A stretch of 64,000 bases of DNA from Ruegeria conchae (GTDB lineage Bacteria; Pseudomonadota; Alphaproteobacteria; Rhodobacterales; Rhodobacteraceae). A program made the position numbers and the translations under genes. The stretch spans positions 434,001 to 498,000 of the forward strand of contig NZ_AEYW01000006.1 in assembly GCF_000192475.1 (NCBI RefSeq), in the 5' to 3' direction. The notes below the pieces were generated by a model. The model ran no database searches. It saw only the letters and a list, made by a program, of their open reading frames with translations, and was not told the origin of the DNA. This document shows, piece after piece, positions 1-10,368 of the stretch (its first letter is position 1; the number at the start of each line of letters is the position of its first letter).

Positions 1-65
1 TGCAGGGTGTCTTGAGGTCTGGCATGACGTTTCCGTCCGACTTAGTTCTGTCCGAGAGGGTGCTC

Positions 66-632
66 ATGACAAGCTTGAACCGGGTCGTGATGGCCCGCCG
101 CAGCCGTCAGTGGATTCATGAGCTCATTCCGCAAAAGCTGGAGGCTTTCGAGATTTCAGGTTCCTGGGGTAAACAATTCGCCTTTCAGAACTATGCGCAA
201 GCCTGGCAGCGTCAGCTTGATATCTGCTGCGGACCATTGCTGGATGAACACGGACAAGTCCGGCAATTTGACCTGATCCTGGCCAATCAGGTCTGGGAAC
301 ATCTTGATCGACCTTATGAGGCGACTTTGAACGTGTTGGAGATGCTGCGACCTGGCGGTTACTTCTGGCTCGCAGTGCCTTTTTTCATTCCGTTTCACGC
401 AGCTCCGCAGGATTGTTCTCGGTGGACTGCGCGAGGTTTGAAGAATTTGCTAAGTGAGTGCGGATTTGATCCGACTGGCATCAAAGCAGAGCAGTGGGGC
501 AATCGCCATGCAGCCCAACGAAATCTGGAACTGGATTGGCCACCGACCTACGATCCCGAGACCGACGATTTGGAAAATGACCCGGATTTCCCAATTTGCG
601 CATGGGCATTGGCCCGGAAATCGATTCAGTAG
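66..632 (+). CDS. SAM-dependent methyltransferase-like protein
   Basis: A 188-residue protein with the second half of a class I methyltransferase fold: an acidic strand (FDLILANQVWEHL, about residues 74-86), then LRPGGYFWLAVP and a late CGFD turn, as in the Methyltransf_11 group. The usual glycine-rich SAM loop is degenerate; the segment EISGSWGKQF near residue 30 may be its counterpart. I chose ATG 66 because GAGAGGG lies five bases before it; an in-frame start at 12 has no such site. Substrate cannot be told. It reads toward uvrA but an SOS-type box between them suggests separate transcription. Confidence 0.75.
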   Translation: MTSLNRVVMARRSRQWIHELIPQKLEAFEISGSWGKQFAFQNYAQAWQRQLDICCGPLLDEHGQVRQFDLILANQVWEHLDRPYEATLNVLEMLRPGGYFWLAVPFFIPFHAAPQDCSRWTARGLKNLLSECGFDPTGIKAEQWGNRHAAQRNLELDWPPTYDPETDDLENDPDFPICAWALARKSIQ

Positions 633-657
633 TTGGTAAGCCGGAGAAAATCCGCTA

Positions 658-672
658 GTTCTTGCTTTGTTC
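658..672 (+). promoter_or_regulatory. LexA (SOS) box before uvrA
   Basis: The sequence reads GTTC, seven bases (TTGCTTT), GTTC. This direct repeat GTTC-N7-GTTC is the described LexA recognition form in alphaproteobacteria, and uvrA is a standard SOS gene. It lies 68 bases before the chosen uvrA start, where a promoter would be expected. Seen: exact repeat and spacing. Inferred: LexA binding. Confidence 0.75.
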
Positions 673-739
673 TAACTTTTCGATTGGAGACTCGGCGCTG
701 CTCGCTTATCTCTGAAAGACGTATCTGTTGGGGGCCAGA

Positions 740-3598
740 ATGGCTGAGCTGAAGAATATCGAGGTGCGCGGCGCACGCGAGCATAACCTCAAAAGCATTG
801 ATGTCGACATTCCGCGTGATCAGCTGGTTGTGATCACCGGTCTTTCTGGCTCGGGCAAGTCCTCGCTGGCGTTTGACACTATCTACGCCGAAGGTCAGCG
901 CCGCTATGTCGAAAGCTTGTCGGCTTATGCGCGGCAGTTTCTGGATATGATGGAAAAGCCCGATGTAGATCACATCAGCGGCCTGAGCCCTGCTATTTCG
1001 ATCGAACAGAAGACGACGTCCAAGAATCCCCGCTCAACCGTGGGGACTGTGACCGAGATTTACGACTATCTGCGTCTGTTGTTTGCTCGTGCTGGAACGC
1101 CCTACAGCCCAGCCACAGGGCTGCCTATCGAGGCGCAGCAAGTGCAAGACATGGTCGACCGGATCATGACCATGGAGGAGGGCACCCGTGGCTATTTGCT
1201 GGCCCCAATCGTGCGGGACCGGAAGGGCGAGTACAAAAAGGAATTCCTTGAACTTCGCAAACAAGGGTTTCAGCGCGTCAAGGTCGATGGCGAGTTCTAC
1301 GAGTTGGATGAACCGCCAACGCTGGATAAGAAGTTCCGCCATGATATCGACGTCGTGGTTGATCGTTTGGTTGTACGTGAAGGGATGGAAACGCGCTTGG
1401 CTGACAGCCTGCGGACAGCGCTTGATCTAGCCGATGGGATTGCAATCCTCGAAACCGCACCGAAAGAGGGTGACCCCGAGCGGATCACGTTCAGCGAAAA
1501 TTTTGCCTGCCCGGTCAGTGGGTTCACGATCCCCGAGATCGAACCCCGTCTGTTTTCATTCAACGCGCCTTTCGGCGCTTGTCCCGATTGCGACGGTCTG
1601 GGGGTTGAACTGTTCTTTGATGAACGCCTCGTTGTGCCAGACCAAACGTTGAAGCTGTATGATGGGGCGTTGGCGCCGTGGCGGAAGGGAAAATCCCCGT
1701 ATTTCCTACAAACCATCGAAGCCATCGCGCGGCACTATGAGTTCGACAAAAACTCGCCGTGGAAGGATTTGCCCGATAAAGTTCAGCAGGTGTTTCTGCG
1801 CGGTTCTGGCGATGAGGAAATCCAGTTCCGCTATGACGAAGGTGGTCGCGTTTATCAGGTCACGCGCAGCTTCGAGGGCGTCATTCCCAATATGGAGCGC
1901 CGATATCGCGAGACTGACAGCGCCTGGATTCGCGAAGAATTTGAGCGTTACCAGAACAATCGTCCCTGTGGCACCTGCGAGGGATATCGTCTGCGCGCAG
2001 AAGCACTGGCTGTAAAAATAGCAGGGCTGCATGTGGGGCAGGTGGTCCAGATGTCGATCCGAGAGGCATTGGCCTGGATTGAGGATGCGCCGAACCATCT
2101 GACTGCGCAAAAGAACGAAATCGCTCGGGCCATTCTGAAGGAAATCCGCGAACGGCTCGGATTTTTGAATAATGTGGGTTTGGACTATCTTACACTGTCA
2201 CGTTCAAGTGGCACTTTGTCCGGTGGCGAGAGCCAGCGTATTCGTTTGGCCAGCCAAATCGGATCGGGCCTGACCGGGGTATTGTATGTACTTGATGAAC
2301 CTTCGATCGGTCTGCATCAACGCGACAATGACCGGCTGTTGGGGACACTCAAGAACCTGCGCGATCAGGGAAACACCGTTATCGTCGTAGAGCACGACGA
2401 AGAGGCCATTCGCGAGGCTGACTATGTCTTCGATATTGGACCCGGGGCTGGTGTTCACGGTGGGCAGGTCGTCAGCCATGGCACGCCTGAACACATCGCT
2501 GGTGATGCGGCTTCGATTACCGGTCAGTACCTGTCTGGGACGCGTGAAATTGCGGTGCCTGCAGAGAGGCGAAAAGGTAAGAAGCAGAAGGTGAGCGTGG
2601 TCAAGGCCACCGGAAACAACCTGAAAAACGTCACGGCAGACTTTCCGCTGGGCAAGTTCGTCTGTGTTACTGGGGTCTCAGGAGGCGGTAAATCCACCCT
2701 GACGATTGAGACGTTATTCAAAACGGCCTCGATGCGGCTGAATGGTGCGCGTCAGACACCGGCGCCTTGCGAGACGATTAAAGGTCTAGAGCATCTGGAT
2801 AAGGTGATTGATATCGATCAGCGTCCGATAGGCCGGACTCCGCGTTCAAATCCAGCGACTTACACCGGGGCCTTTACGCCGATCCGCGACTGGTTTGCGG
2901 GCCTGCCTGAGGCCAAGGCGCGTGGCTACAAACCCGGTCGCTTCAGCTTCAATGTAAAAGGTGGACGCTGCGAGGCCTGTCAGGGTGACGGTGTGATCAA
3001 GATCGAGATGCACTTCCTGCCTGATGTCTATGTGACTTGTGAAACCTGTAAGGGCGCGCGCTATAATCGCGAGACGCTTGAGATCAAATTCAAGGGTAAG
3101 TCTATCGCGGATGTGCTTGATATGACTGTCGAAGATGCGCAAGAGTTCTTTAAGGCCGTGCCTTCGATCCGAGACAAGATGGATGCCCTTGCGCGCGTCG
3201 GGCTGGGATATATTAAGGTCGGTCAGCAAGCAACAACGCTGTCTGGTGGTGAAGCGCAGCGCGTGAAGCTGTCGAAAGAGCTCAGCAAACGTTCGACCGG
3301 GCGAACACTATATATCCTTGATGAGCCGACAACCGGTCTTCACTTCGAAGATGTTCGTAAGCTCCTAGAAGTGCTGCACGAACTGGTGGATCAGGGAAAT
3401 ACGGTTGTGGTGATCGAACACAATCTGGATGTGGTGAAAACCGCCGACTGGATTATCGACATCGGTCCCGAGGGAGGCGACGGAGGCGGCCAGATCGTGG
3501 CAGAGGGCACACCTGAAGATGTCGCGGAATGCGAGAACAGTCATACCGGACGCTACCTAAAACCGATGCTCAATACTGAACGTGTGGCCGCTGAATAG
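740..3598 (+). CDS. uvrA: Excinuclease ABC subunit A
   Basis: UvrA scans DNA for bulky lesions and loads UvrB in nucleotide excision repair. The 952-residue protein has all family marks: first Walker [10 protein letters not shown] (residues 34-42), a CxxC zinc site (CPDCDGLG), the ABC signature SGGESQRI, second Walker [10 protein letters not shown], the second zinc finger (CEACQGDG ... CETCKGAR), and a second [11 protein letters not shown] signature followed by [13 protein letters not shown] 740 starts [11 protein letters not shown] as in relatives; an earlier TTG at 728 is less likely. It has its own upstream SOS box and meets a convergent small gene at its 3' end with six bases between. Confidence 0.98.
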   Translation: MAELKNIEVRGAREHNLKSIDVDIPRDQLVVITGLSGSGKSSLAFDTIYAEGQRRYVESLSAYARQFLDMMEKPDVDHISGLSPAISIEQKTTSKNPRSTVGTVTEIYDYLRLLFARAGTPYSPATGLPIEAQQVQDMVDRIMTMEEGTRGYLLAPIVRDRKGEYKKEFLELRKQGFQRVKVDGEFYELDEPPTLDKKFRHDIDVVVDRLVVREGMETRLADSLRTALDLADGIAILETAPKEGDPERITFSENFACPVSGFTIPEIEPRLFSFNAPFGACPDCDGLGVELFFDERLVVPDQTLKLYDGALAPWRKGKSPYFLQTIEAIARHYEFDKNSPWKDLPDKVQQVFLRGSGDEEIQFRYDEGGRVYQVTRSFEGVIPNMERRYRETDSAWIREEFERYQNNRPCGTCEGYRLRAEALAVKIAGLHVGQVVQMSIREALAWIEDAPNHLTAQKNEIARAILKEIRERLGFLNNVGLDYLTLSRSSGTLSGGESQRIRLASQIGSGLTGVLYVLDEPSIGLHQRDNDRLLGTLKNLRDQGNTVIVVEHDEEAIREADYVFDIGPGAGVHGGQVVSHGTPEHIAGDAASITGQYLSGTREIAVPAERRKGKKQKVSVVKATGNNLKNVTADFPLGKFVCVTGVSGGGKSTLTIETLFKTASMRLNGARQTPAPCETIKGLEHLDKVIDIDQRPIGRTPRSNPATYTGAFTPIRDWFAGLPEAKARGYKPGRFSFNVKGGRCEACQGDGVIKIEMHFLPDVYVTCETCKGARYNRETLEIKFKGKSIADVLDMTVEDAQEFFKAVPSIRDKMDALARVGLGYIKVGQQATTLSGGEAQRVKLSKELSKRSTGRTLYILDEPTTGLHFEDVRKLLEVLHELVDQGNTVVVIEHNLDVVKTADWIIDIGPEGGDGGGQIVAEGTPEDVAECENSHTGRYLKPMLNTERVAAE

Positions 3599-3604
3599 CG
3601 AACT

Positions 3605-3997
3605 CTAGTAGAGGATATCGGCAACTGCGCCGATGAGGTTCAACACTTTGCGCGTGTCCGGGTCGATTGAATAGACATAGTCACCGGCACGCACATAGTT
3701 GCCACCGCGCCGCAATCCATAGCGATAAGGGTCGTCAATCCAGATGTAGTCATCAAGCCGATCACCCTTTCGGTAGAGCTTTTTGACCTGCCCGGGTGGC
3801 ACGCAAGGCACAGCCTTTTTCGCAAGCCCCGGAGGGCAATGGCCAGCATTGCTACGCACCACACCAGATTGCGGAGCGACTCGTTCGACCTGCAACTTGG
3901 ACTTGTTTTTACCTTTACCATTGCCATTCCCGGCCAACGCTACGGCTGGGCTCAGCGCAATCAGGGCGATCATTGAAAGGCAGGTCAGAATTTTCAT
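3605..3997 (-). CDS. Small exported protein, RcnB-like
   Basis: A 130-residue protein with a clear signal peptide (MKILTCLSMIALIALSPAVALA), a Gly/Asn/Lys linker, then two PPG-x-x-KK boxes (CPPGLAKK and VPPGQVKK) and a C-terminal GDYVYSIDPDTRKVLNLIGAV element. The C-terminal part resembles RcnB-like periplasmic proteins seen widely in alphaproteobacteria, whose role is mostly unknown. ATG 3997 is preferred over a start at 4039 because GGAG sits nine bases upstream and the signal peptide begins there. Relatives next to uvrA may carry a mistaken excinuclease label; nothing here resembles UvrA. Confidence 0.7.
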   Translation of the reverse strand: MKILTCLSMIALIALSPAVALAGNGNGKGKNKSKLQVERVAPQSGVVRSNAGHCPPGLAKKAVPCVPPGQVKKLYRKGDRLDDYIWIDDPYRYGLRRGGNYVRAGDYVYSIDPDTRKVLNLIGAVADILY

Positions 3998-4105
3998 CGA
4001 GGCGCACTCCGGCGTGGGTGTTTGTATTTGCTTGTACAATACCCAATCACGTAGGAGCGCGCCTCCTTGTATTCCAGCCCTGTGCGGTTTTCCGCTGCCA
4101 GAGTG

Positions 4106-4978
4106 TTAGCTTCGGCCGCGCTTCTCGAACCGTGGCAACATGGCGCTGAAATCGCGACCTAAGCCATTTTCGTGTTCGACAAACTGTTCATAAAGCTTCG
4201 TTGCGATTTTTCCCATGGGAGTATCTGCATCAGCGCTTTCTGCAGCCTGTTGGCTGAGGCGAAGATCTTTCAGCATCAACTCGGCGGCAAAGCCAGGGGT
4301 ATAATCATTGTCAGAAGGGCTTTCGGGGCCAACACCCGGCGCGGGGCAATACGCATTCATCGCCCAACTGTAGCCAGAAGAAGTACTTACCACATCAAAC
4401 ATTTTTTGGCGGTCCAACCCTAGCTTGTCAGCCAGTGCAAATGCCTCGCAGGTGGCAATCATGGTGACGCCGAGGATCATGTTGTTGCAGATTTTGGCGG
4501 CTTGACCAGCGCCCGCCTCGCCGCAGTGAACCGCTTTCTGGCCCATGATTTCAAACAAAGGGGCGGCTTTGGCAAAAGCGGTATCAGAACCACCAGCCAT
4601 AAAGGTCAGCGTGCCGGCCGCGGCACCGCCAATTCCACCAGAAACCGGAGCATCCACCGAGAGCAGACCGGCGTCTGTGGCTTGCTGGGCCACGGCGCGG
4701 GCGCTGTCGACATCTACCGTCGAACAGTCGATCAGAACCGCACCGCCCTGCATCGCAGGAATGACCTCATTGGCCACGGTGCGCAGTATTTTGCCATTGG
4801 GAAGCATGGTGATGACCGCCTCTGCGCCAGAAACGGCTTGGGCCCCTGACGCGGCTATCGTCACACCATCGATCGATATGTCTGCCATGTCATGGCCGAC
4901 CACTTCATGACCGGCCGCTGCCAAATTGGCTGCCATCGGGGCGCCCATGTTGCCCAGTCCAATGAATGCGATTTTCAT
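4106..4978 (-). CDS. mmsB: 3-hydroxyisobutyrate dehydrogenase
   Basis: Oxidises 3-hydroxyisobutyrate to methylmalonate semialdehyde with NAD in valine breakdown. The 290-residue protein starts with a dinucleotide fold (IGLGNMGAPMA, residues 6-16), has the substrate-site run PVSGGIGGA near 111 and the catalytic lysine motif AAKICNN around residue 162. GAGGAG lies six bases before ATG 4978, inside the end of the upstream hydrolase gene, so the two are co-expressed. It is the last gene of the acyl-CoA dehydrogenase, hydrolase, mmsB operon; mmsA, the next enzyme, is 7 kb away on the same strand. Confidence 0.95.
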   Translation of the reverse strand: MKIAFIGLGNMGAPMAANLAAAGHEVVGHDMADISIDGVTIAASGAQAVSGAEAVITMLPNGKILRTVANEVIPAMQGGAVLIDCSTVDVDSARAVAQQATDAGLLSVDAPVSGGIGGAAAGTLTFMAGGSDTAFAKAAPLFEIMGQKAVHCGEAGAGQAAKICNNMILGVTMIATCEAFALADKLGLDRQKMFDVVSTSSGYSWAMNAYCPAPGVGPESPSDNDYTPGFAAELMLKDLRLSQQAAESADADTPMGKIATKLYEQFVEHENGLGRDFSAMLPRFEKRGRS

Positions 4979-4981
4979 CCC

Positions 4982-6022
4982 TTACTCCTCTGAAAAGGTC
5001 AGCGCGTTCTCACCTAATGGTTGCAACATATTAGAGACTGCCGCCGCAGGTACGTTCATATCTGCAAATTGCCAGTTTGGATTGCGATCCTTGTCTATGA
5101 TCTGTGCGCGAATGCCTTCCAGAAAATCTCCGTGTTCCATCGCGCGATAGGTAAAGCGATACTCCATCTCCAAAGCCTTGCGCAGGGTCAGATTTGGTCC
5201 GCGCAACCGATGCAGCATTTCGATGCAACAGGCCATCGAAATCGGTGCGTTTCGTTTAAGGCCATTGAGAGTTTCCGAAGAAAACTCTAGGCCGTCGCTA
5301 CGCAGGATGTTCAGGATATCGGTCAGGCTTTCTCCGCCGAAAAACGCGTCGATCTGAGGTTGGAGCTCGGCCAGTTTGCCTTTCGGGAGAGTTTCAGTGT
5401 GCTCTTCAACAATTTCTGCACGACCGGAAGCTTCCAACATTTCGATAAGGCCCGCCCAGCGGTCTTGCGGAATGAAATGATCAGCGAAGCCAGCAAAGAT
5501 TGCGTCATCGGGCCCCATTCGGTAGCCGGTTGTTCCCAAATACTCACCCAGACGCCCTGGCGCCAGCGCCAACATCAGTGTTCCGCCCACATCGGGGACC
5601 AGACCGATCGAACACTCCGGCATAGCAATCTGCGAGCTTTCACCAACAACGCGATGACTGCCATGGCAGCCAATGCCGACACCGCCGCCCATGGTAAAGC
5701 CTTGCAGAAAACTGATCACAGGTTTGGGGTATTCAAAGATTATGGCATTCAGCCGATATTCGTCGCGCCAGAAGGTACGGCCGTAATCGTAATCGCCATT
5801 GGTGCCAGTTGCGTATAGCTCTGCAATGTCGCCACCCGCACAAAAAGCCTTTTCACCCTCGGCGTCAAAAATGATCAGATCGACTGCATCATCCTCACGC
5901 CAACTCCGGAGAGCGGTGTCGATGGCCATGCACATCTCATAGCTAAGTGCATTCAGGGCCTTTGGGCGAGTTAACGTGATGCGCCCGGCGCGCCCTACGG
6001 TACGTATATCGATGTCAGCCAT
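4982..6022 (-). CDS. 3-hydroxyisobutyryl-CoA hydrolase
   Basis: A crotonase-fold enzyme of 346 residues. It has FDAEGEKAFCAGGDI (oxyanion hole), GFTMGGGVGIG, and the acidic stretch MPECSIGLVPDVGG, which mark the hydrolase (HIBCH) subgroup better than a hydratase; length also fits. It would release 3-hydroxyisobutyrate, the substrate of MmsB encoded next. ATG 6022 is chosen because GAGGG lies six bases before it and overlaps the stop of the acyl-CoA dehydrogenase gene; the in-frame codon at 6058 is inside that gene. A generic enoyl-CoA hydratase is the main alternative. Confidence 0.9.
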   Translation of the reverse strand: MADIDIRTVGRAGRITLTRPKALNALSYEMCMAIDTALRSWREDDAVDLIIFDAEGEKAFCAGGDIAELYATGTNGDYDYGRTFWRDEYRLNAIIFEYPKPVISFLQGFTMGGGVGIGCHGSHRVVGESSQIAMPECSIGLVPDVGGTLMLALAPGRLGEYLGTTGYRMGPDDAIFAGFADHFIPQDRWAGLIEMLEASGRAEIVEEHTETLPKGKLAELQPQIDAFFGGESLTDILNILRSDGLEFSSETLNGLKRNAPISMACCIEMLHRLRGPNLTLRKALEMEYRFTYRAMEHGDFLEGIRAQIIDKDRNPNWQFADMNVPAAAVSNMLQPLGENALTFSEE

Positions 6023-6029
6023 TGGACCC

Positions 6030-7172
6030 TCAGCGGTTCGCCAGCATTTGCCGTGCAACGATGACGCGCATTATTTCGTTGGTGCCTTCAAGTATCTGGT
6101 GCACGCGCAAATCGCGCACAAGCTTTTCGATGCCATAGTCGGCCAGATAACCGTAGCCGCCATGCAATTGCAGGCACTGGTCAACCACCTTCGATCCGGT
6201 CTCGGTGACGAATTTTTTCGCCATGGCGCAGAATTTAGTGGCATCAGGCGCGCCCTGATCCAGTTTCCACGCTGCTTGCCTCAGGAAGGTGCGGGCGGCC
6301 TGCAATTCGATCTCCATATCGGCGAGGCGGAACTGCAGCGCTTGGAACTGATCGATGGATTGGCCGAATGCTTTGCGCTCGGACATGTATTGTAGCGTCA
6401 TGTCCAGACCTTTCTGCGCTGCACCTAATGAGCATGAAGCAATATTCAGGCGTCCGCCGTCCAGCCCCATCATGGCGTATTTGAATCCGTCGCCTTCTGC
6501 ACCGACCAAGTTTCCCGCGGGGATCTTACAGTCATCAAACTGGACCTGCGCGGTGGGCTGGCTTTTCCAGCCCATTTTCTGCTCTAAAGCGCCAAAGCTA
6601 AGGCCGGGGGTCCCGTCTTCGACATAGACCGTCGAAATTCCCTTGGGACCATCCTCACCCGTGCGGACCATGCAGACATAGGCATCCGAATATCCGCCGC
6701 CCGAGATGAAAGCCTTGGAGCCGTTCAGGGTGTATCCCTCGTTCGTGCGTTCAGCCCGGGTTTTCAAAGCGGCTGCGTCTGAGCCGGAACCAGGTTCCGT
6801 CAGGCAATAGCTGAGCACCGTCTCAAGGCTGAGAATGTCAGGCATGATGCGCGATTTCAGATCATCACTGGCAAAGCTGTCCAGCATTTTGGCGCACATG
6901 TTGTGGATCGACAGGAAAGCCGCGACCGAGGGGCAGGCCATCGACAGGGCTTCGAACACCAGCGTCGCATCAAGGCGGCTCAGGCCTGATCCGCCACCTT
7001 CTTCCGTGACGTAGAGGGCGCCAAAACCAAGTTCGCCAATCTTGGGCCAAAGATCTTTCGGGATCGTGCCGTCAGCTTCCCATTGGCGCGCGAATGGGGC
7101 GATATGTTCCTGGCCAAAGGCATAGGCCATATCAAAAATGGCTGTCTGTTCTTCGGTCAACGCGAAATCCAT
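6030..7172 (-). CDS. Acyl-CoA dehydrogenase, probably isobutyryl-CoA
   Basis: FAD enzyme of 380 residues, normal for the family. Seen: N-terminal helical domain (MDFALTEEQTAIFDMAYAFG), CLTEPGSGSDAAALKT (flavin and substrate contact), and the C-terminal LHGGYGYLADYGIEKLVRD and ILEGTNEIMRVI signatures. Specificity for isobutyryl-CoA is inferred from the next two genes, which complete valine degradation in order. AGGGA is eight bases before ATG 7172. First gene of a three-gene operon. Confidence 0.92.
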   Translation of the reverse strand: MDFALTEEQTAIFDMAYAFGQEHIAPFARQWEADGTIPKDLWPKIGELGFGALYVTEEGGGSGLSRLDATLVFEALSMACPSVAAFLSIHNMCAKMLDSFASDDLKSRIMPDILSLETVLSYCLTEPGSGSDAAALKTRAERTNEGYTLNGSKAFISGGGYSDAYVCMVRTGEDGPKGISTVYVEDGTPGLSFGALEQKMGWKSQPTAQVQFDDCKIPAGNLVGAEGDGFKYAMMGLDGGRLNIASCSLGAAQKGLDMTLQYMSERKAFGQSIDQFQALQFRLADMEIELQAARTFLRQAAWKLDQGAPDATKFCAMAKKFVTETGSKVVDQCLQLHGGYGYLADYGIEKLVRDLRVHQILEGTNEIMRVIVARQMLANR

Positions 7173-7266
7173 GGCGGTGGTCCCTGTATACTGCAGAATT
7201 GAACAAGCGTTTTATTCTTCAATCCTTACAGAAATTTTTCAACGGCGGCAAACACTGCGGCCGGGT

Positions 7267-7295
7267 TTGGGAGAATTACTTGCCTGCGCTATACT
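7267..7295 (+). promoter_or_regulatory. Sigma-70 type promoter for the hydrolase gene
   Basis: TTGGGA (7267-7272) and TATACT (7290-7295) are separated by 17 bases and lie 38 bases before the hydrolase ATG. Only a sequence match; not tested. Confidence 0.5.
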
Positions 7296-7332
7296 GAGGA
7301 AATTCAAAAGATCGATTTTATGGAGTATTCTG

Positions 7333-8193
7333 ATGCCGTCACACAAAATGGCCGTGATCGCCATTCACGGAATGGGAAGCCAATACAGACCCCAAGGGCA
7401 ACCTGCATCGACAACCCCAACATTTTCGAAAGGACTGAAGCGGCGCGTCGCGAACCGGATCGGAGCCGATATGAGCCATGTGATCTGGCATGAGGTTGTA
7501 TGGGCGCAAATCCTGCAGGGTCGGCAGAAAGATTATCTGCGCAAGATCAACCGTAGTTTGGGCTATGACAAGCTGCGCGAGTTTGTTGTGTGCAACTTGT
7601 CGGATGCTGCCTCATATCGCCCAACGCCGGATGACGGTGACAAAATCTATGATGCGATCCACAAGAAAATCGAGAATGTGATGGGTGTGGTCAAACATCA
7701 GGTAGGCCATGACGGCCCCGTCCTGATACTGGCCCACTCACTGGGCGGGCACATAATGTCCAACTATATCTACGATATGCAGAGGCATCTGCGGCAGGGT
7801 GGATCGCCGGTTCATCCGACACATGTAGAAAACATGAAAACAGTCGCGGGGATCGTGACCTTCGGATGCAATATTCCGATCTTCTTATTCGCGTATCCCG
7901 AGAATGAGATATTCCCGATTATGGCTCCTAATCGCGAGCTTCCACCCGCGCTCCGGTTTACGACATGGTGGCATAACTACTATGATCGTCACGATGTTCT
8001 TGGGTTTCCGTTGGGCAAAAGCGCGCCGAGCTATGCGCAGCTGGCACAAAGCAGAGCCTTGAAAGACAAACCAATCAATGCGGGCAAAATATTTACGTCT
8101 TGGAACCCGTTCTCGCACAACGGATATTGGACAGACCGGGACCTGTACGAACCGGTGGCAGAACGGATTAAGGATATTCTGGCCGCAGTCTGA
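7333..8193 (+). CDS. Alpha/beta hydrolase-like protein
   Basis: A 286-residue protein with an N-terminal strand and loop MAVIAIHGMGSQYRP and a nucleophile-elbow sequence LILAHSLGGHIMSNY, with the likely serine at 136; the first glycine of GxSxG is alanine. A serine esterase or lipase-like role is plausible but the substrate is unknown, and no signal peptide is visible. ATG 7333 has GGAG seven bases upstream; an in-frame start at 7138 would run into the divergent gene. Single gene between a divergent operon and a convergent ligase gene. Confidence 0.8.
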   Translation: MPSHKMAVIAIHGMGSQYRPQGQPASTTPTFSKGLKRRVANRIGADMSHVIWHEVVWAQILQGRQKDYLRKINRSLGYDKLREFVVCNLSDAASYRPTPDDGDKIYDAIHKKIENVMGVVKHQVGHDGPVLILAHSLGGHIMSNYIYDMQRHLRQGGSPVHPTHVENMKTVAGIVTFGCNIPIFLFAYPENEIFPIMAPNRELPPALRFTTWWHNYYDRHDVLGFPLGKSAPSYAQLAQSRALKDKPINAGKIFTSWNPFSHNGYWTDRDLYEPVAERIKDILAAV

Positions 8194-8195
8194 AA

Positions 8196-9311
8196 CTACA
8201 AATCAGCGTGAAATTCTTCGATCAGATGGCTAACCACGGCTTTCCCTGGATCATCTCCGCGCGCGACAGCCTCGGCATGAACGCGACGTTGGCGGGTTGA
8301 AGAAGTGCCGGTCTCGGCAATGTGCCTTAGACGTGCAATCTCGGTCATCGTGCCGAGCGCTTCCGTATCTTCAGCCAGCATACCCATGAGTTCACCCATC
8401 AGTTCGGCCATCGGCTTGATCGAGCGATCCCCGAAATCAATCAGCCCTTCGCCAACGCCATAGCGTTGCGCGCGCCAGCGATTTTCGCCGATCAGGAACT
8501 TGTCATATTGCCGCCAACGTAGATTGCGCGCTTTCAGACGGCATAACATCCGGGTCAAGGCTTGCGCCAAAGCCGCCAAAGACAATGTGTGTTCCAGCCG
8601 GGGCTGGACATCCATGATCCGGGTTTCAAGCGTTGGAAAGCGGTGCGAAGGGCGCAGGTCCCACCAGATTTTTGAGGTATCTTCGATCACCCCGAGTTCG
8701 ACCAAAACTCCGGTTGTACGTTCATATTCGCCCCAACTACTGAATACCGGAGGTAAACCGGTTCTGGGCAAGTTATCGAATACGGTCAACCGATAGGAGG
8801 ATAGGCCCGTATCCTCTCCATTCCAGTAAGGTGACGAAGTAGACAAAGCCAGGAGATGCGGCAGAAAGTAAGACAGCTGTGGCATCAGATCGGCGCGCAG
8901 GGCCTGGTTTTCGATCCCCACATGCACGTGCATCCCACAGATCAGCATTCGGCGTGCAACGCCGCCAAGAGCGTGCTGCAATGCGTCATAGCGCTCTCTT
9001 CTTGTATGATGCTGATCTTTCCAGTTTGCGAATGGATGGCAGGAAACCGCGATTGGTGCCATATTGTATTCAGCCGCGCGCTTTGAGACACAGGACCGCA
9101 ACCGCTTTAGGTCTTCTCGGGCGGATTTGATGGTGGCGTGCGGGCGGGTTCCGACCTCGATCTGGCATTGCAGAAATTCGGGGCTGACCTGACCTTCGAA
9201 ATCACTTTGACAGGCTTCGATCAACGCGGTTGGGGCATGTGCAAGCTGCAAGCTGTCGCGATCAACCAGCAGATACTCTTCCTCAATGCCTAACGTGAAT
9301 TCCTGCTGCAT
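8196..9311 (-). CDS. Carboxylate-amine ligase, YbdK/GCS2 family
   Basis: A 371-residue member of the glutamate-cysteine ligase type 2 family: [11 protein letters not shown] at residues 8-18, [10 protein letters not shown], the GMHVHVGI metal and nucleotide site, and a C-terminal [11 protein letters not shown] stretch. Members form gamma-glutamyl bonds with ATP, but the YbdK subgroup is only weakly active on cysteine and its natural substrate is not settled. GAGGA lies five bases before the start. No helpful neighbours; it converges with the hydrolase gene with two bases between. Confidence 0.9.
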   Translation of the reverse strand: MQQEFTLGIEEEYLLVDRDSLQLAHAPTALIEACQSDFEGQVSPEFLQCQIEVGTRPHATIKSAREDLKRLRSCVSKRAAEYNMAPIAVSCHPFANWKDQHHTRRERYDALQHALGGVARRMLICGMHVHVGIENQALRADLMPQLSYFLPHLLALSTSSPYWNGEDTGLSSYRLTVFDNLPRTGLPPVFSSWGEYERTTGVLVELGVIEDTSKIWWDLRPSHRFPTLETRIMDVQPRLEHTLSLAALAQALTRMLCRLKARNLRWRQYDKFLIGENRWRAQRYGVGEGLIDFGDRSIKPMAELMGELMGMLAEDTEALGTMTEIARLRHIAETGTSSTRQRRVHAEAVARGDDPGKAVVSHLIEEFHADL

Positions 9312-9394
9312 GGCGGTCCTCGTCGTTCAATTCCAATCAGTGAATACGGAATTTTCTCTTTTGCCAAGGGTTTGGCTCAAGGGTTCTTGCAGAG

Positions 9395-10297
9395 GTGCCG
9401 CGAGCAAAGGTAAGGAAAGGCGCAACGCAGATTGGAGCCATCCTTGTGAAACCCAGAAAATTTCCACAGATCAACGCTGCTCTGGACGAGTTAGGAGTGA
9501 AGCTGATCGACAAGGTCACGGAACAGGATGAACGGGCGCGGCTTGAAGCGTTTGAGCGGGCAGGGGGGCTGACCCGTCCGGCATACGCTTTGTCACCAGG
9601 GATGGAAGAGTTCGATATCACACAGTTGGTGGACGAGTACACGCGATACGCCGATGATCTTGCGGCGCTGAAAGATCCTGCGCGTAATCAGACAGGTTAT
9701 GAAACCAACAACGGGTATTATGATAGCCCGGACGCGGATGCGCTTTATCTTATGATCCGCTGCTTTCAGCCAAAACGCGTGATCGAAGTCGGCTGCGGAA
9801 ACTCGACCCGCGTGACACGCCAAGCGATAATCGACGGGGCCCTTGATACGACCATCACCGCAATTGATCCGTATCCGCGCGCCGATATCGCTCATGTCGT
9901 TGATCGGTTCGAGCAAAAGCGACTGGAAGAGGTCGATCCCGCAATATTCGAACAGCTTGAAGCCGGAGACGTTCTTTTCATCGATTCAAGCCACGTGGTC
10001 CGGATGAGCAATGACGTGGCTCATCTATTCTGTCGGATCATTCCGGCGCTGAAACCGGGCGTTGTCATCCACGTCCACGATGTTTTTCTGCCTTACGAAT
10101 ATCCTAAGCGGTTCTTCTATGATTGTCCGGGTTGGGGCGAGCAATACATGCTGCACGCCTTGCTGCAATCTGGCTTCTATTCAATGCTTTGGCCCGGATA
10201 TTATTTGCAACAGGAACGCCCCGACGCGGTGGAGGCATTACCGTTTCTGAAAGACGGTCGCGCGCAGAGCATATGGGTGCAGCTCAAAGAAAAATGA
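9395..10297 (+). CDS. Class I SAM-dependent methyltransferase
   Basis: A 300-residue protein. The SAM loop is VIEVGCGNSTRVT near residue 130, followed by an acidic strand end (ITAIDPYP), FIDSSHV and HVHDVFLPYEYP, as in the Methyltransf_24 group, which often modifies sugars or exported polymers. The N-terminal 100 residues are predicted helical and family-specific. Start GTG 9395 follows GAG closely, so the site is uncertain; a later GTG (9446) would also leave the domain whole. Substrate unknown. Confidence 0.8.
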   Translation: MPRAKVRKGATQIGAILVKPRKFPQINAALDELGVKLIDKVTEQDERARLEAFERAGGLTRPAYALSPGMEEFDITQLVDEYTRYADDLAALKDPARNQTGYETNNGYYDSPDADALYLMIRCFQPKRVIEVGCGNSTRVTRQAIIDGALDTTITAIDPYPRADIAHVVDRFEQKRLEEVDPAIFEQLEAGDVLFIDSSHVVRMSNDVAHLFCRIIPALKPGVVIHVHDVFLPYEYPKRFFYDCPGWGEQYMLHALLQSGFYSMLWPGYYLQQERPDAVEALPFLKDGRAQSIWVQLKEK

Positions 10298-10368
10298 TCA
10301 ACATGTGATCCGGTTTGCTAAAAGGCCCGTAATCCTCTGCATAACAAGCTGGAGAGGAGTTAACAGCC

